A stretch of DNA of 64,000 bases from Thiohalocapsa sp. PB-PSB1. Its GTDB lineage: Bacteria > Pseudomonadota > Gammaproteobacteria > Chromatiales > Chromatiaceae. The stretch's first letter is position 1; every line of letters begins with the position of its first letter. The stretch lies in assembly GCA_016745215.1 (NCBI GenBank), contig CP050890.1, positions 310,001-374,000 on the forward strand, read 5' to 3'. A program made the translations under genes and the position numbers. Shown piece after piece: positions 9,325 through 18,463 of the stretch. Under the pieces are notes generated by a model. The model worked only from the letters and a program-made list of their open reading frames with translations, searched no databases and was not told the DNA's origin.

Positions 9325-9661
9325 GGGAACTCCCGGGTGTTATTGCGGTGCCGGAATCCTATGATAGCCGATGGGGGAGATGGGGCTGGGCATCGGAATA
9401 TCGAGTGGACCAGCGGTCGTTGCCGAAGGATTTGGGCCTGAACTGAAAGAATAGGCAACTTTAAAGAATAGGCCAGAACAGGCCAGTCAGCACCAAGTCA
9501 AATTTGCCATTCACTGTCGGTTTTTGACATTTTTTGCCGATCCGGTTCGCAAACCACAGCATCCATGTCTGCCGCAAAGCAACGGATCTTCGCTACCAAC
9601 AGTTGAAAAAACAGCGACTTGGTGCAGGTATCATGAGATGCCCAGGACAATTGACCGGACT
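9325..9661. other. Intergenic region upstream of pilA and ribE
   Basis: No coding sequence with protein-like character was found here. It must hold the ribE promoter (minus strand) and upstream regulatory sequence for the pilin gene. No member of the dispersed repeat families is recognisable in it. Confidence 0.5.
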
Positions 9662-9677
9662 TGGCCTCTCGTTTGCT
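9662..9677 (+). promoter_or_regulatory. Sigma-54 (RpoN) promoter of the pilin gene
   Basis: TGGCCTCTCGTTTGCT carries TGGC at 9662-9665 and TTGC at 9673-9676 with exactly seven bases between, matching the -24/-12 consensus TGGC-N7-TTGC. It lies 110 bp upstream of the pilin ATG. PilA genes of gammaproteobacteria are classically RpoN/PilR-dependent, which agrees with this reading. Confidence 0.7.
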
Positions 9678-9786
9678 TCTTACAGGTTGCAAGGTATCTT
9701 CGGCCCATATGGCCTCGCCGGGGATCTAAGGACCACCTTCAGCAGGCCACAGCGTTATGAATAACATCGAAATCTGGAGAGCAAAC

Positions 9787-10230
9787 ATGAAACGCAATCA
9801 ACAAGCCGGCTTCACACTCATCGAACTGATGATCGTGGTTGCCATCATCGGCATCCTGGCTGCCATCGCCATTCCTTCCTATATGGACTACACCAAGCGG
9901 GCGAAGGTGTCCGAGATGATTCTAGCAGCGGCGCCGTTAAAACTGTCGGCGTCCGAATATCGGGCATCTGAAAGCGAGTGGGCAGCTGCAGCAAAAGCGG
10001 AAGAACAACTCGGTTGGACAGGTGTTGCGTCCGATATCGTCGCCAGCATCACTTGGGATGGAGATGGAACGATCTCTATGACTGGAACGGGTGACATCGA
10101 TAGCATGACCATGACCCTGCAAGGCACGGTCACGGGGAATCAAATCCGATGGGATTGCTGCGCCGGAAATCCAACCAAGCTGGCTCCGGCAAACTGCCGC
10201 GATGCCTGCGGCGGCGCGGAGATCGATTGA
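9787..10230 (+). CDS. pilA: Type IV major pilin (prepilin)
   Basis: This is the pilus subunit, exported as a prepilin, cleaved and methylated by PilD and assembled into type IV pili. The class III leader MKRNQQAG is followed by FTLIELMIVVAIIGILAAI, with cleavage expected after Gly8 and the conserved Glu5 of the mature chain. The product is 147 residues. The C-terminal part holds four cysteines in WDCCAGN and ANCRDACG, giving the terminal disulfide loop of type IVa pilins plus an extra pair. I choose ATG 9787, preceded by GGAGAGCAAAC, over an in-frame ATG at 9757, because it gives the normal short leader. A sigma-54 promoter lies upstream. Confidence 0.93.
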   Translation: MKRNQQAGFTLIELMIVVAIIGILAAIAIPSYMDYTKRAKVSEMILAAAPLKLSASEYRASESEWAAAAKAEEQLGWTGVASDIVASITWDGDGTISMTGTGDIDSMTMTLQGTVTGNQIRWDCCAGNPTKLAPANCRDACGGAEID

Positions 10231-10280
10231 TCGCTTGCTTGACCGCTTGCTTGATCGCTTGCTTGACCGCTTGCTTGACC
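10229..10280. repeat. Four 12-bp tandem repeats just after the pilin stop
   Basis: The units GATCGCTTGCTT and GACCGCTTGCTT alternate four times directly after the pilA stop codon (TGA 10228-10230). This is a perfect short tandem array and is likely to vary in copy number. It is not a palindrome, so it is not an obvious terminator. Confidence 0.9.
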
Positions 10281-10371
10281 TTAGGGCTTAACGCAAGCAT
10301 AACCAAAACGCAACAGACAGGCTGATCCACGGTCAATCCGGGCAAGCCAAACCATCGGCCACTTCATCGGA

Positions 10372-12342
10372 ATGACCAAACCCAGCCCAGCCTCGGCAAG
10401 CACCGCAGAACAGCGCTCCTCCTGGGGTGCTGTTCTGCTTTTTTTCTGCCTGTTGGCAATTTGCCATCAGGTGATTCGTCCCGGTCTGGACGGCCCCTTC
10501 CTGCTCGACGATGTGGCGCACATCCCGGCGACCGCAATCGACACTCTCTCCTACCCCGCGCTGAAACAGCAGTTCCTAAAGGGCGAGCGCTTGTTCGGCG
10601 CATCCCGCGGTATCCCGCGGCTGAGCTTCGCATTGACCGGCTACTTCAGCGGCGATACGGCGCATGCCTTCAAGTACCAGAACCTGCTATTGCATCTGAT
10701 CAATGCGCTGTTGGTTTTCTGGTTGGTTTTGTTACTCCATGACCAGGTTCGAACAAGAACGTCGCGATGGCCTGTCATGCGCATCCCGGCGGCCTGGTTT
10801 GCCCTTGCCGTGGCCGGAATCTGGCTATTGCACCCATTGCAGCTCAGCACCGTCCTCTACAGCGTTCAACGCCTGGTTCTGTTGGCCAGCCTGTTCATGC
10901 TGTTGGCATTGCTCTGCTATGTGAAGGGCAGGATACTGGCCCGTCGCAATGTCGTCCTCGGCACCTTGACCATGTTGCTCGGCGTTGGGTTTTTCGGTGT
11001 CTTGGGCCTGCTCAGCAAAGAGATCGCGGCATTGCTGCCGTTATTGATTGCGGCGATCGAGTGGTTTTTCTTTGGCCTCGAAGCCGAGTCCCGTTCCGAG
11101 CGACGCGCCCTGCTCGGCGTATTGTTGGTGCTGGTCGTTGTGCCCTTGCTGGTCGGATTGCTGATGCTGATCCCAAAGTTGCCAGGGCTGTATGGCTGGC
11201 ATCCGGGCAGAGGCTTCAGCGGTGCCGAACGGCTGCTGACCGAGTTCCATGTCCTCGCGCTGTATCTGAAATTGTTCTTCGTTCCCGTCGCCGGAACTAT
11301 GTCGTTGTTCCACGACAATTTCCCCATCGTGCATGCGGCCGATGCCGCAACCATCGGGCTGGCCGGGATCTATGTCGCTCTGATCATTGCGGCCTTTCTG
11401 CTGCGCAAGCGCGCAGCCTGGATCGGATTCGGTCTGGTCTGGTTTTTTACCTGCCATTTATTGGAATCGACCATCTTTCCGCTGGAGCTCGTCTTCGAGC
11501 ATCGCAATTACCTGGCGATCTTGGGATTATCGGCGACCCTGGTTGCCGCGCTTGGATGGCTGTTGTCAGGCTCCGGGCTCAGCCGCCTGCGCTTGCCGAT
11601 ACTCGCCTGCGTATTGCTGATTCTGGCCCTGAACACGGCATTGCGCGCCGGCGACTGGGGCGATATGGGTCGCCTGCTTGCGGCAGATTATCGGCGCGAC
11701 CCCCAATCGCCGCGCGTGCTCTGGGAATTGGTCAGCTATGAAAAGGAGCGCGGAAACCGGCAACGGGCAACCCTGTATTTACAGCGGCTCATTGCGCTTG
11801 ATCGACCCGAGGCGGGAGCCGAACTGGTCGGCATGCTGTTCACCTGCGGCGGCGATGAGTTCCCCGCCGGGCTGTATCCCCGAACATTGCATAAACTGGA
11901 AACCGGTTTGCTTTCGCCGTTCACCACCAATGCGCTGAGCCTGTTCGTCAATCAAACCCTGCTCGGGCGTTGCCCGGCGATTGACGACCTACAGCTCGGC
12001 GCCCTGGTCGATGCCGCCGTGAACAATCCCAGGCCGCGCACGGCGGATCAAGCCTGCATCGCCAACGAGATGCGCGTTCGGCTGCTGATCGAATATGCCA
12101 ATTGGGATGCGTTGACCCCGGCGCTGGAACAAGGGCTTGATCGATGCGCCCGCGCCAGCCCTCAGACCATACAGTTTTTTGTCGAGAACATTCTTCGATT
12201 TGCCGTCTGCCGGGATAAGCTCAGGCCGACGGAAATCAGCTTCGAAACCGTTGCGGCACATGCGCGCCGAGCGGCGATCCTGGATCGGGCCTATCTGGGC
12301 TCCGGCGGTTTCGATCTTCAGGAGATGCTGCACGCAGATTGA
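10372..12342 (+). CDS. Multi-membrane GT-C-like glycosyltransferase candidate downstream of pilin
   Basis: The 656-residue product has about ten or more hydrophobic helices in its first 420 residues, then a soluble helical tail of about 230 residues. The first large extracytoplasmic loop has FLLDDVAHIP (about residues 45-54), an Asp-Asp motif in the place where GT-C enzymes keep their catalytic acidic pair, followed by RGIPRLSFAL and a YQNLLLHLINALLVF helix. Such proteins use polyprenyl-phosphate sugars. The tail looks like degenerate helical repeats (SYEKERGNRQRATLYLQRLIA). It begins about 140 bp after the pilin, so a pilin-glycosylation role like that of TfpW or TfpO is a reasonable inference, not shown. 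The stop overlaps the region upstream of the next gene, which is probably in the same operon. Confidence 0.6.
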   Translation: MTKPSPASASTAEQRSSWGAVLLFFCLLAICHQVIRPGLDGPFLLDDVAHIPATAIDTLSYPALKQQFLKGERLFGASRGIPRLSFALTGYFSGDTAHAFKYQNLLLHLINALLVFWLVLLLHDQVRTRTSRWPVMRIPAAWFALAVAGIWLLHPLQLSTVLYSVQRLVLLASLFMLLALLCYVKGRILARRNVVLGTLTMLLGVGFFGVLGLLSKEIAALLPLLIAAIEWFFFGLEAESRSERRALLGVLLVLVVVPLLVGLLMLIPKLPGLYGWHPGRGFSGAERLLTEFHVLALYLKLFFVPVAGTMSLFHDNFPIVHAADAATIGLAGIYVALIIAAFLLRKRAAWIGFGLVWFFTCHLLESTIFPLELVFEHRNYLAILGLSATLVAALGWLLSGSGLSRLRLPILACVLLILALNTALRAGDWGDMGRLLAADYRRDPQSPRVLWELVSYEKERGNRQRATLYLQRLIALDRPEAGAELVGMLFTCGGDEFPAGLYPRTLHKLETGLLSPFTTNALSLFVNQTLLGRCPAIDDLQLGALVDAAVNNPRPRTADQACIANEMRVRLLIEYANWDALTPALEQGLDRCARASPQTIQFFVENILRFAVCRDKLRPTEISFETVAAHARRAAILDRAYLGSGGFDLQEMLHAD

Positions 12343-12482
12343 AGCTTCTGTGCCCGCGCATCCGAGATCGTGCAACTATTCGAACCGCATGTGCAAAATG
12401 CCGCGTGCACAGAGCGAAGGATGAGTTGCCGGTCGGGATGCCAACGATGACATGCCGAGCCCCACAGGACGAGCCCGTTACG

Positions 12483-14543
12483 ATGAGATCGCGTGAATGG
12501 CCGCATCTGCTGGCAGTCTTCATCCCGCTGCTCCTGTTGTATCTGATCACCGCACCTCGCACCGTGGTGTTGGAAGACGACGGTCTGTTCATCCTGTCGA
12601 GCTGGTTTGCCGGTATCGAGCATCCGCCTGGCTATCCGTTGTTCGTGCTGCTGGGCAAGCTCGCAACCTGGTTTCCGTTCGGCTCCATCGCCTGGCGGGT
12701 CCATGCGCTGAACGGCTTGTTCGCGGCACTCGCCTGCGTTCTGCTGTATGCCATCTCGCGCCGGCTGACGCCGGGGCGCGGCGCAGCCTATCTGGCTGCG
12801 TTTGGACTTGGGGTATCGGAAACCTTCTGGTCCCAGGCGTTGATCGCCGACGTCTATCCGCTGCATGCGCTGTTATTCTTTGCGCTGTTGTCTCTGGCCA
12901 TCGAGCAGCGGCATGGGCCGCTCGCCGATGTGCGCAGGACCGATCGGCGCCTGCTGCTGAGCGCGCTGTTGCTCGGGTTGGGATTTGCCAATCATTGGCC
13001 CTTGCTCCTGCTGTCAGGCCCCGCGCTGTTGCTGCTCTGGCTGCCCGATCAGCGGCGCATCTGGGCGCGCTTGCCGGCATTGCTGGCGGCTTTTGCGCTT
13101 GGCCTGCTGCCCTATGCCTGGATGGTCTGGCGTTCGCAGCAATACCCCGAGATCAGCTTCCAGGGGCCAATCGACAGCTGGACGGAGTTCGTCGGCTATG
13201 TGCTGCGCAGCGGCTATGTCGGCGTCGACGATACGCCGAGCTCCGGTGCCGTCGATCGGCTGTTGTTTCTGCTCTATCTGGTCCGCCAGGCTGGGGCACA
13301 ACTGCTGCTGCCGGGTGCATTGCTGGCGCTGATCGGCGTCTTCGCCCAATGGCGCCGCTGGGGCAAATTGACCTCGGCAGCACTGTCGGTGGGCTTTCTT
13401 GGGCCGACCCTGGTGCTGACATTGCTGCTGGGTTTTGATTTTCAGCCCCTGCAGCGCGAGGTGTTTCGCGTCTACCCGCAGGCCGCCTGGGGACTGCTCG
13501 CTGTCTGGGCTGGATTGGGAGCCTGGGTGGCAAGCCGTTGGGGAAGCGCGCTCATGGCGCGCCTGCTCGCCAAGCGGTGGCGGCCAGGCCAACACCGGCT
13601 GTTGATCGCGGCATTGACGCTGAGCCTGGTGTTGACGACACTGGTTGTCCATTGGGAGCAGAACGATCGCCATGACGACTGGCTTGCGCACACCTATGCG
13701 GCAACATTGCTGGGCAATCTCGAAGCGGACGCGCGGCTGTTATTGCGCGGCGATGTGCCGGTGCCGGCCACGGCTTATCTGCATCGGCTGCAAGGTCTGC
13801 GTCCGGATGCAAGCCTGGTCACTGAAGATGCCCGAGTCCTGGAGCCAAGGCTGTTCGATCCGCTGCACACCCCGGCGCCGGCTCGCCAGGCCATCGTCGA
13901 TGCCTACATCGATTCTTCCGAGCGGCCATTGTACCGCCTGCACAACCGGGATATCCGCTCTGGAGAGGCCAGTTGGCTGCTGTTTCGGGTCGATCTGAAC
14001 AGCGAGCCGGGCGCAGGCCGGGTGCGTTTCCGTCTCACCCCTGGAGAGCGACAATTCCTGATCCGGCTGGCTCGAGTGGAAGGCTTCCGGGATGGCTGGA
14101 ACGAATTATTGCGTCGCACCTTGCTGGCCGAATTTACCTCTTTTCAGACCCGTGCCGAGTTGCACGGACAATGGCCCGCCGACGAGATCGAACTGGACAG
14201 TCTTCGTCAGCAGATCCTGAATCTGCCGGAGGCGAAGCTGATTCGCGCGGAACTGCTGCTGGCCGCCGATGGCGACGCCCATGCCGCGGAAATCGACCAG
14301 TTGGTCGCGGGCTTTGCCGGACAATCCACGGACCCAGGGCTGAGCAAACGGCACCTGGCGCGTTTCTATAATGTGATCGCGCAGATTGCGCAGAGGCGTG
14401 GGCAACTGAATATCTTTAAAACCGCGGTGCAGGCCTCGCTGGACTCCTGGCCCGGCGCGGACAACCCGGCATTCTCGGCGGCACGGCAATTGCCACACGG
14501 GGACAGTGTGGCAGTGGATGGGTCAGCACCGCTATCTGACTGA
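12483..14543 (+). CDS. DUF2723-type protein O-mannosyltransferase-like membrane protein
   Basis: The product from ATG 12483 has 686 residues. The N-terminal half has roughly ten membrane helices and the DUF2723 signatures: VLEDDGLFILSSW, an Asp-containing loop, immediately followed by IEHPPGYPLFVLLGKL, and then ETFWSQALIADVYPLHALLF. These are GT-C fold features. The C-terminal 300 residues are soluble. It follows the previous GT-C-like gene directly, and together with the pilin the three make a plausible surface-glycosylation set. ATG 12483 (MRSREWPHLL) is preferred because it starts just before the first helix and follows AGGACGAG; in-frame starts at 12438 and 12447 are possible. The target protein and the sugar are unknown. 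Confidence 0.7.
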   Translation: MRSREWPHLLAVFIPLLLLYLITAPRTVVLEDDGLFILSSWFAGIEHPPGYPLFVLLGKLATWFPFGSIAWRVHALNGLFAALACVLLYAISRRLTPGRGAAYLAAFGLGVSETFWSQALIADVYPLHALLFFALLSLAIEQRHGPLADVRRTDRRLLLSALLLGLGFANHWPLLLLSGPALLLLWLPDQRRIWARLPALLAAFALGLLPYAWMVWRSQQYPEISFQGPIDSWTEFVGYVLRSGYVGVDDTPSSGAVDRLLFLLYLVRQAGAQLLLPGALLALIGVFAQWRRWGKLTSAALSVGFLGPTLVLTLLLGFDFQPLQREVFRVYPQAAWGLLAVWAGLGAWVASRWGSALMARLLAKRWRPGQHRLLIAALTLSLVLTTLVVHWEQNDRHDDWLAHTYAATLLGNLEADARLLLRGDVPVPATAYLHRLQGLRPDASLVTEDARVLEPRLFDPLHTPAPARQAIVDAYIDSSERPLYRLHNRDIRSGEASWLLFRVDLNSEPGAGRVRFRLTPGERQFLIRLARVEGFRDGWNELLRRTLLAEFTSFQTRAELHGQWPADEIELDSLRQQILNLPEAKLIRAELLLAADGDAHAAEIDQLVAGFAGQSTDPGLSKRHLARFYNVIAQIAQRRGQLNIFKTAVQASLDSWPGADNPAFSAARQLPHGDSVAVDGSAPLSD

Positions 14544-14694
14544 AGGTCATGATGCGCTCACTGCATGATTCAACTTGATTCGAAAAAGATAACGCCGGGC
14601 GGGTTGCGCCTGTCGTCTGCTTGCGAAAGGAATGCCCATGACCTCGAGAAAACAGATATAATCCGATGCCTCATTCCGTGACAATGCCAACCCG

Positions 14695-15561
14695 ATGCAT
14701 CCCTCAACCGAGACATTTCCCGACAGCATCGACGAGTATCCGGAGGATTTCTGGCCCGATGTCGATGACCTGGTCACTGAAGACGATATCCCCTTGGACA
14801 ATATCTTCTCCGAAAAGCAGCAGCGCCTATTGACCGAGCCCCTCTACAGCTCGCAGCTTGATCGGCCCTTTGCGGCGATGGCCAACGTTGGACTCTTCTA
14901 CCGAACGCATCACCCACCCCTGGTCCCCGACATGCTGTTGAGCCTCGGCGTGAAGATCCCCGCGGACGTCTGGAGCAAGTCGCATCGCGCCTACTTCGTC
15001 TGGGAGTTCGGCAAGCCGCCGGACGTCGTCATCGAGGTCGTCTCGAATCGGGAAGGCCACGAGTTGGACTCTAAGATCCTGGACTACGCGGCCATCGGCG
15101 TGAAGTTCTATGCCGTCTTCGACCCGGAACAACTGCTCGGCGAGCGGCTGCTGCGGTTACATGAGCTGCATGGAACCCACTACGTCGAGCGCGCCGGGCT
15201 CTGGATGCCCGATCTCGACCTCGGATTGTGTCTCTGGGATGGTGCTTACGAAGGCATGTCCGCCCGTTGGCTGCGCTGGTGCGATGCGCAAGGCAATCCG
15301 ATCGCCACCGGCGCAGAGAGCGCTGGCCGAGAGCAGCAGCGTGCCGACCAGGAGCAGCAGCGCGCCGATCAGGAGCAGCAACGCGCCGACCAAGAGCAGC
15401 AGCGCGCTGATCAAGAGCAGCAACGCGCCGACCAGGAGCAGCAGCGCGCCGACCAGGAGCAGCAACGCGCCGACCAAGAGCAGGAGCGTGCCGAACGCAT
15501 GGCCGAAAAACTAAGAGCACTCGGCATCGATCCGCATCAGCTGTCTGACTCGCGGCAGTAG
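14695..15561 (+). CDS. Uma2-family (DUF820) PD-(D/E)XK nuclease-like protein with a heptapeptide repeat tail
   Basis: The 288-residue product has a Uma2/DUF820 domain over residues 50-200. The core PPDVVIEVVSNREGHELDSK supplies the Asp, Glu and Lys of a PD-(D/E)XK nuclease site, followed by ILDYAAIGVKFYAVFDPE. Residues 213-268 are seven exact copies of EQQRADQ plus one variant, EQERAER, which should form a charged coiled coil, ending in MAEKLRALGIDPHQL. Uma2 proteins are abundant in cyanobacteria and some purple sulfur bacteria, and their biological role is unsettled. The gene stands alone between the glycosyltransferase pair and malate synthase. Confidence 0.85.
   Translation: MHPSTETFPDSIDEYPEDFWPDVDDLVTEDDIPLDNIFSEKQQRLLTEPLYSSQLDRPFAAMANVGLFYRTHHPPLVPDMLLSLGVKIPADVWSKSHRAYFVWEFGKPPDVVIEVVSNREGHELDSKILDYAAIGVKFYAVFDPEQLLGERLLRLHELHGTHYVERAGLWMPDLDLGLCLWDGAYEGMSARWLRWCDAQGNPIATGAESAGREQQRADQEQQRADQEQQRADQEQQRADQEQQRADQEQQRADQEQQRADQEQERAERMAEKLRALGIDPHQLSDSRQ
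15331..15498. repeat. 21-bp tandem repeat encoding EQQRADQ (8 units)
   Basis: Eight in-frame 21-bp units of the type GAGCAGCAGCGTGCCGACCA run from 15331, the last one degenerate. Unit changes preserve the frame and only lengthen or shorten the coiled coil of the Uma2 protein. Confidence 0.95.
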
Positions 15562-15658
15562 CAGCACGGAACGCTGGCAGAGAAGCTGGACCGGATGGCG
15601 GAGCCATCAAGACCCGGTGCCGAGACAGAGCCTCGGCATCGGCAACGGTGTTTAACGC

Positions 15659-17845
15659 TCAGCCGCTCGCTTTCAGGGCGCGGCGACAACGGTGCAGGGC
15701 CGGCTCGGTGTAGCCATTCGGCTCGTCACGGCCATTGAAGATCAGATCGCAGGCGGCCTGGAAGGCGACGCCGTCAAAGCCGGGCGCCATGGGACGGTAC
15801 AGGGGATCATTGGCGTTTTGGCGATCCACGACCTCTGCCATGCGCTTCAGCGTGGCCATGACCTGATCCTTATCGACCACGCCGTGGTGCAGCCAGTTGG
15901 CGATGTGCTGGCTGGAAATCCGCAATGTGGCGCGGTCTTCCATCAGGCCGATGTCGGTGATGTCCGGCACCTTGGAGCAGCCGACACCCTGATCGATCCA
16001 GCGCACCACATAGCCCAGGATGCCCTGGCAGTTGTTGTCGATCTCCTGCTGCACATCGTCGGCGGACCAGTCGCCCAGGTTGCCGACCGGAATGGTCAGA
16101 ATGCTGTCCAACTCGGCGCGCCGCCCACCGGCGGCAAGCTCCGCCTGACGCGCGGCCACATCCACCTGGTGATAATGCATGGCATGCAATGTAGCACCGG
16201 TCGGGGATGGCACCCAGGCGCAGTTGGCGCCAGCTTTCGGGTGACCGATCTTGGTGTCGATCATCGCCCGCATTTCGTCCGGCATGGTCCACATGCCCTT
16301 GCCGATTTGGGCATGTCCGCGCAGACCGCAGACAAGACCCACGTCGACGTTCCAATCCTCGTAAGCCAGCAGCCAGGGCGAGGTCTTCATGGCGCCTTTG
16401 CGCAGCATGGGGCCGGCTTCCATGTCGGTGTGCATCTCGTCGCCGGTGCGGTCGAGGAAACCTGTGTTGATGAAGATGACCCGCTCCGAGGCGCGGCGGA
16501 TGCATTCCTTGAGGTTCACCGTGGTCCGCCTCTCCTCGTCCATGATGCCGATTTTGAGGGTATTGCGTGCCAGACCCAGGGCATCTTCGATGCGCGCGAA
16601 GAGGTCGACACACAGCTGCACTTCGTCGGGACCGTGCATCTTGGGCTTGACGATGTAAACGCTGCCGGTGCGGCTGTTGCGGACCGAGGTCGCGTTCGGG
16701 CCGAGCCCCTTCAGATCATGCATTGCGGCAAATACGGTCACCATGCCGTCGAGGATGCCCTCCGGAATCTCGGCGCCGTCAGCGCTGAGCACCGCATCGG
16801 TGGTCATCAGATGGCCCACATTGCGCACCAGCATCAGACTGCGTCCGGGCAGGGTCAGTTCGCTGCCGTCCGCGGCGATGTAGCGGCGATCCGGATTCAG
16901 ATGGCGCTCTGTCATCTTGCCAGCCTTGCTGAAATTGGCGGTCAGGTCGCCGCGCATCAGCCCCAGCCAGTTGCGATACACCTCTACTTTGTCCTCGGCA
17001 TCGACGGCGGCGACCGAGTCTTCGCAATCCTGGATGGCGGTGACGGCGGATTCCAGCACGACATCTTTGACGCCCGCCGGGCTGGTGGCGCCAACCGGAT
17101 GCGTGCGGTCGATCAGAATTTCGACATGCAAGCCATGGTGGCGCAGCAGGATCAGATCCGGCGCCTGCGCATCGCCCTGGTAGCCAGCGAACTGGCTCGG
17201 ATCGGCGAGGCCGATGCTGGCGGCATCCGCCATGGTCGCTAACAAGGCGCCTTGTTCGACTCGATAACCATCGACTTTGGCATGCGAGGCGCCATCGGCA
17301 AGCGGCAGGTTCTGATCGAGGAACTCGTTGGCGGCGGCAACCACGCGCGCGCCGCGCACCGGGTTGAACGCGCTGCCGCGTTCGGCACCGTCGTCCTCGG
17401 CAATGGCATCGGTACCATAAAGAGCGTCGTACAGGCTGCCCCAGCGCGCATTGGCCGCATTCAACGCATAGCGGGCATTGTTCACCGGCACGACCAGTTG
17501 CGGGCCGGCAATGCTGGCAATCTCCGGATCGACGTTGTCGGTGGTCACGCTGAAGTCTGGCCCCTCGGGTTCCAGATAGCCGATTTCGCTGAGGAAACTC
17601 CGGTAGGCGGCGAGATCGATCGGCTGCTCCCGATGCGCCAGGTGCCATGCGTCGATCTGCGCCTGAAGCGCGTCGCGGTGTTGCAACAGAGCGCGGTTGC
17701 GGGGTGCAAGCTCGGTGACGATGTCGGCCAGGGAGGCCCAGAAGTCATCCGGAGTGATGCCGGTGCCTGGGGCGATCTCGTTTGCAATCAGGTCAAACAG
17801 GGGTTTTGCGACCTTTAGGCCGCCAACGTCGATGTACTCGCTCAT
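15659..17845 (-). CDS. glcB: Malate synthase G
   Basis: Malate synthase G condenses glyoxylate and acetyl-CoA to malate in the glyoxylate cycle and glycolate use. The 728-residue product matches the length of isoform G (E. coli 723) and not the shorter isoform A. Landmarks are YIDVGGLKVAKPLFDL at the start, NRNWLGLMRGDL-like YRNWLGLMRGDL, GRSLMLVRNVGHLMT, SVYIVKPKMHGPDEVQ, GIMDEERRTTVNL with the metal-binding glutamate region, and GANCAWVPSPTGATLHAMHYH. It is a single-gene unit. A GCCGAG/CTCGGC hairpin at 15619-15637, without a T-tract, lies just past the stop and could act in termination. Isocitrate lyase is not in the window. Confidence 0.97.
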   Translation of the reverse strand: MSEYIDVGGLKVAKPLFDLIANEIAPGTGITPDDFWASLADIVTELAPRNRALLQHRDALQAQIDAWHLAHREQPIDLAAYRSFLSEIGYLEPEGPDFSVTTDNVDPEIASIAGPQLVVPVNNARYALNAANARWGSLYDALYGTDAIAEDDGAERGSAFNPVRGARVVAAANEFLDQNLPLADGASHAKVDGYRVEQGALLATMADAASIGLADPSQFAGYQGDAQAPDLILLRHHGLHVEILIDRTHPVGATSPAGVKDVVLESAVTAIQDCEDSVAAVDAEDKVEVYRNWLGLMRGDLTANFSKAGKMTERHLNPDRRYIAADGSELTLPGRSLMLVRNVGHLMTTDAVLSADGAEIPEGILDGMVTVFAAMHDLKGLGPNATSVRNSRTGSVYIVKPKMHGPDEVQLCVDLFARIEDALGLARNTLKIGIMDEERRTTVNLKECIRRASERVIFINTGFLDRTGDEMHTDMEAGPMLRKGAMKTSPWLLAYEDWNVDVGLVCGLRGHAQIGKGMWTMPDEMRAMIDTKIGHPKAGANCAWVPSPTGATLHAMHYHQVDVAARQAELAAGGRRAELDSILTIPVGNLGDWSADDVQQEIDNNCQGILGYVVRWIDQGVGCSKVPDITDIGLMEDRATLRISSQHIANWLHHGVVDKDQVMATLKRMAEVVDRQNANDPLYRPMAPGFDGVAFQAACDLIFNGRDEPNGYTEPALHRCRRALKASG

Positions 17846-18463
17846 GGTTCGATTGACTCTTCAGTAGTGATAAGGATGTAGTGATAGCAGGTCAGCCATG
17901 ATACAGGCCAGCAGTGGTATGGGCCGGCGTTGGTATCGGCAGGGATTACCGCCAAACATTTCAGGATCGTCTGGACAGTAGCAGCAGACAACCCTCTATT
18001 GCTAAATTATTTAAATTCTATTAATGAATAAATTCAATAATAGGTATTACACACGTACGGCGTCCAGCGGAAGACGGGCGTAATCCACCCAGGGCGCCGT
18101 GGAGAAAGCTGCACAATCGAAGAAGTTTGATTCACCGCGGAGACGCAGACAAGAGGATCTATTCGCGTTGATCCCTCTGCGTCTCTGCGGGGAAGCGTGC
18201 CGTTCTTTGATGGCGGCCCCCCATGCAGGCATTGACGCCGCGTTCCCGGCATTCAGCCGAGCACGCGGCGAGCCGGCCGGTGCCGAGCCATGCGTGGGGA
18301 TGACTCAGGGTTTGCAGCACTTGTTCGTGGAACGATCCCCTCGATGGCGCACTCGGCGGGTTGCACCCGAGGACAAAGACAATCACCGGAAATATGCATA
18401 CTGGACGGTACGCAAGAGGACATCAAAGCGGGGAAAGTTGCTTTAAACCGCATGAAGATCCCG
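17846..18463. other. Intergenic region with AT-rich patch and a family E repeat
   Basis: This stretch holds no convincing gene. An AT-rich patch (about 17997-18050) lies upstream of glcB. A family E palindrome sits at 18128-18194, with arms TTCACCGCGGAGACGCAGA and CTCTGCGTCTCTGCGG. The rest has no recognisable feature. Confidence 0.6.

Noticed and set aside
15071..15610. A 179-codon minus-strand frame opposite the Uma2 gene
   Set aside because: It is a shadow of the GC-rich repeat-bearing Uma2 gene; its translation is Arg/Ala-rich and has no motif.
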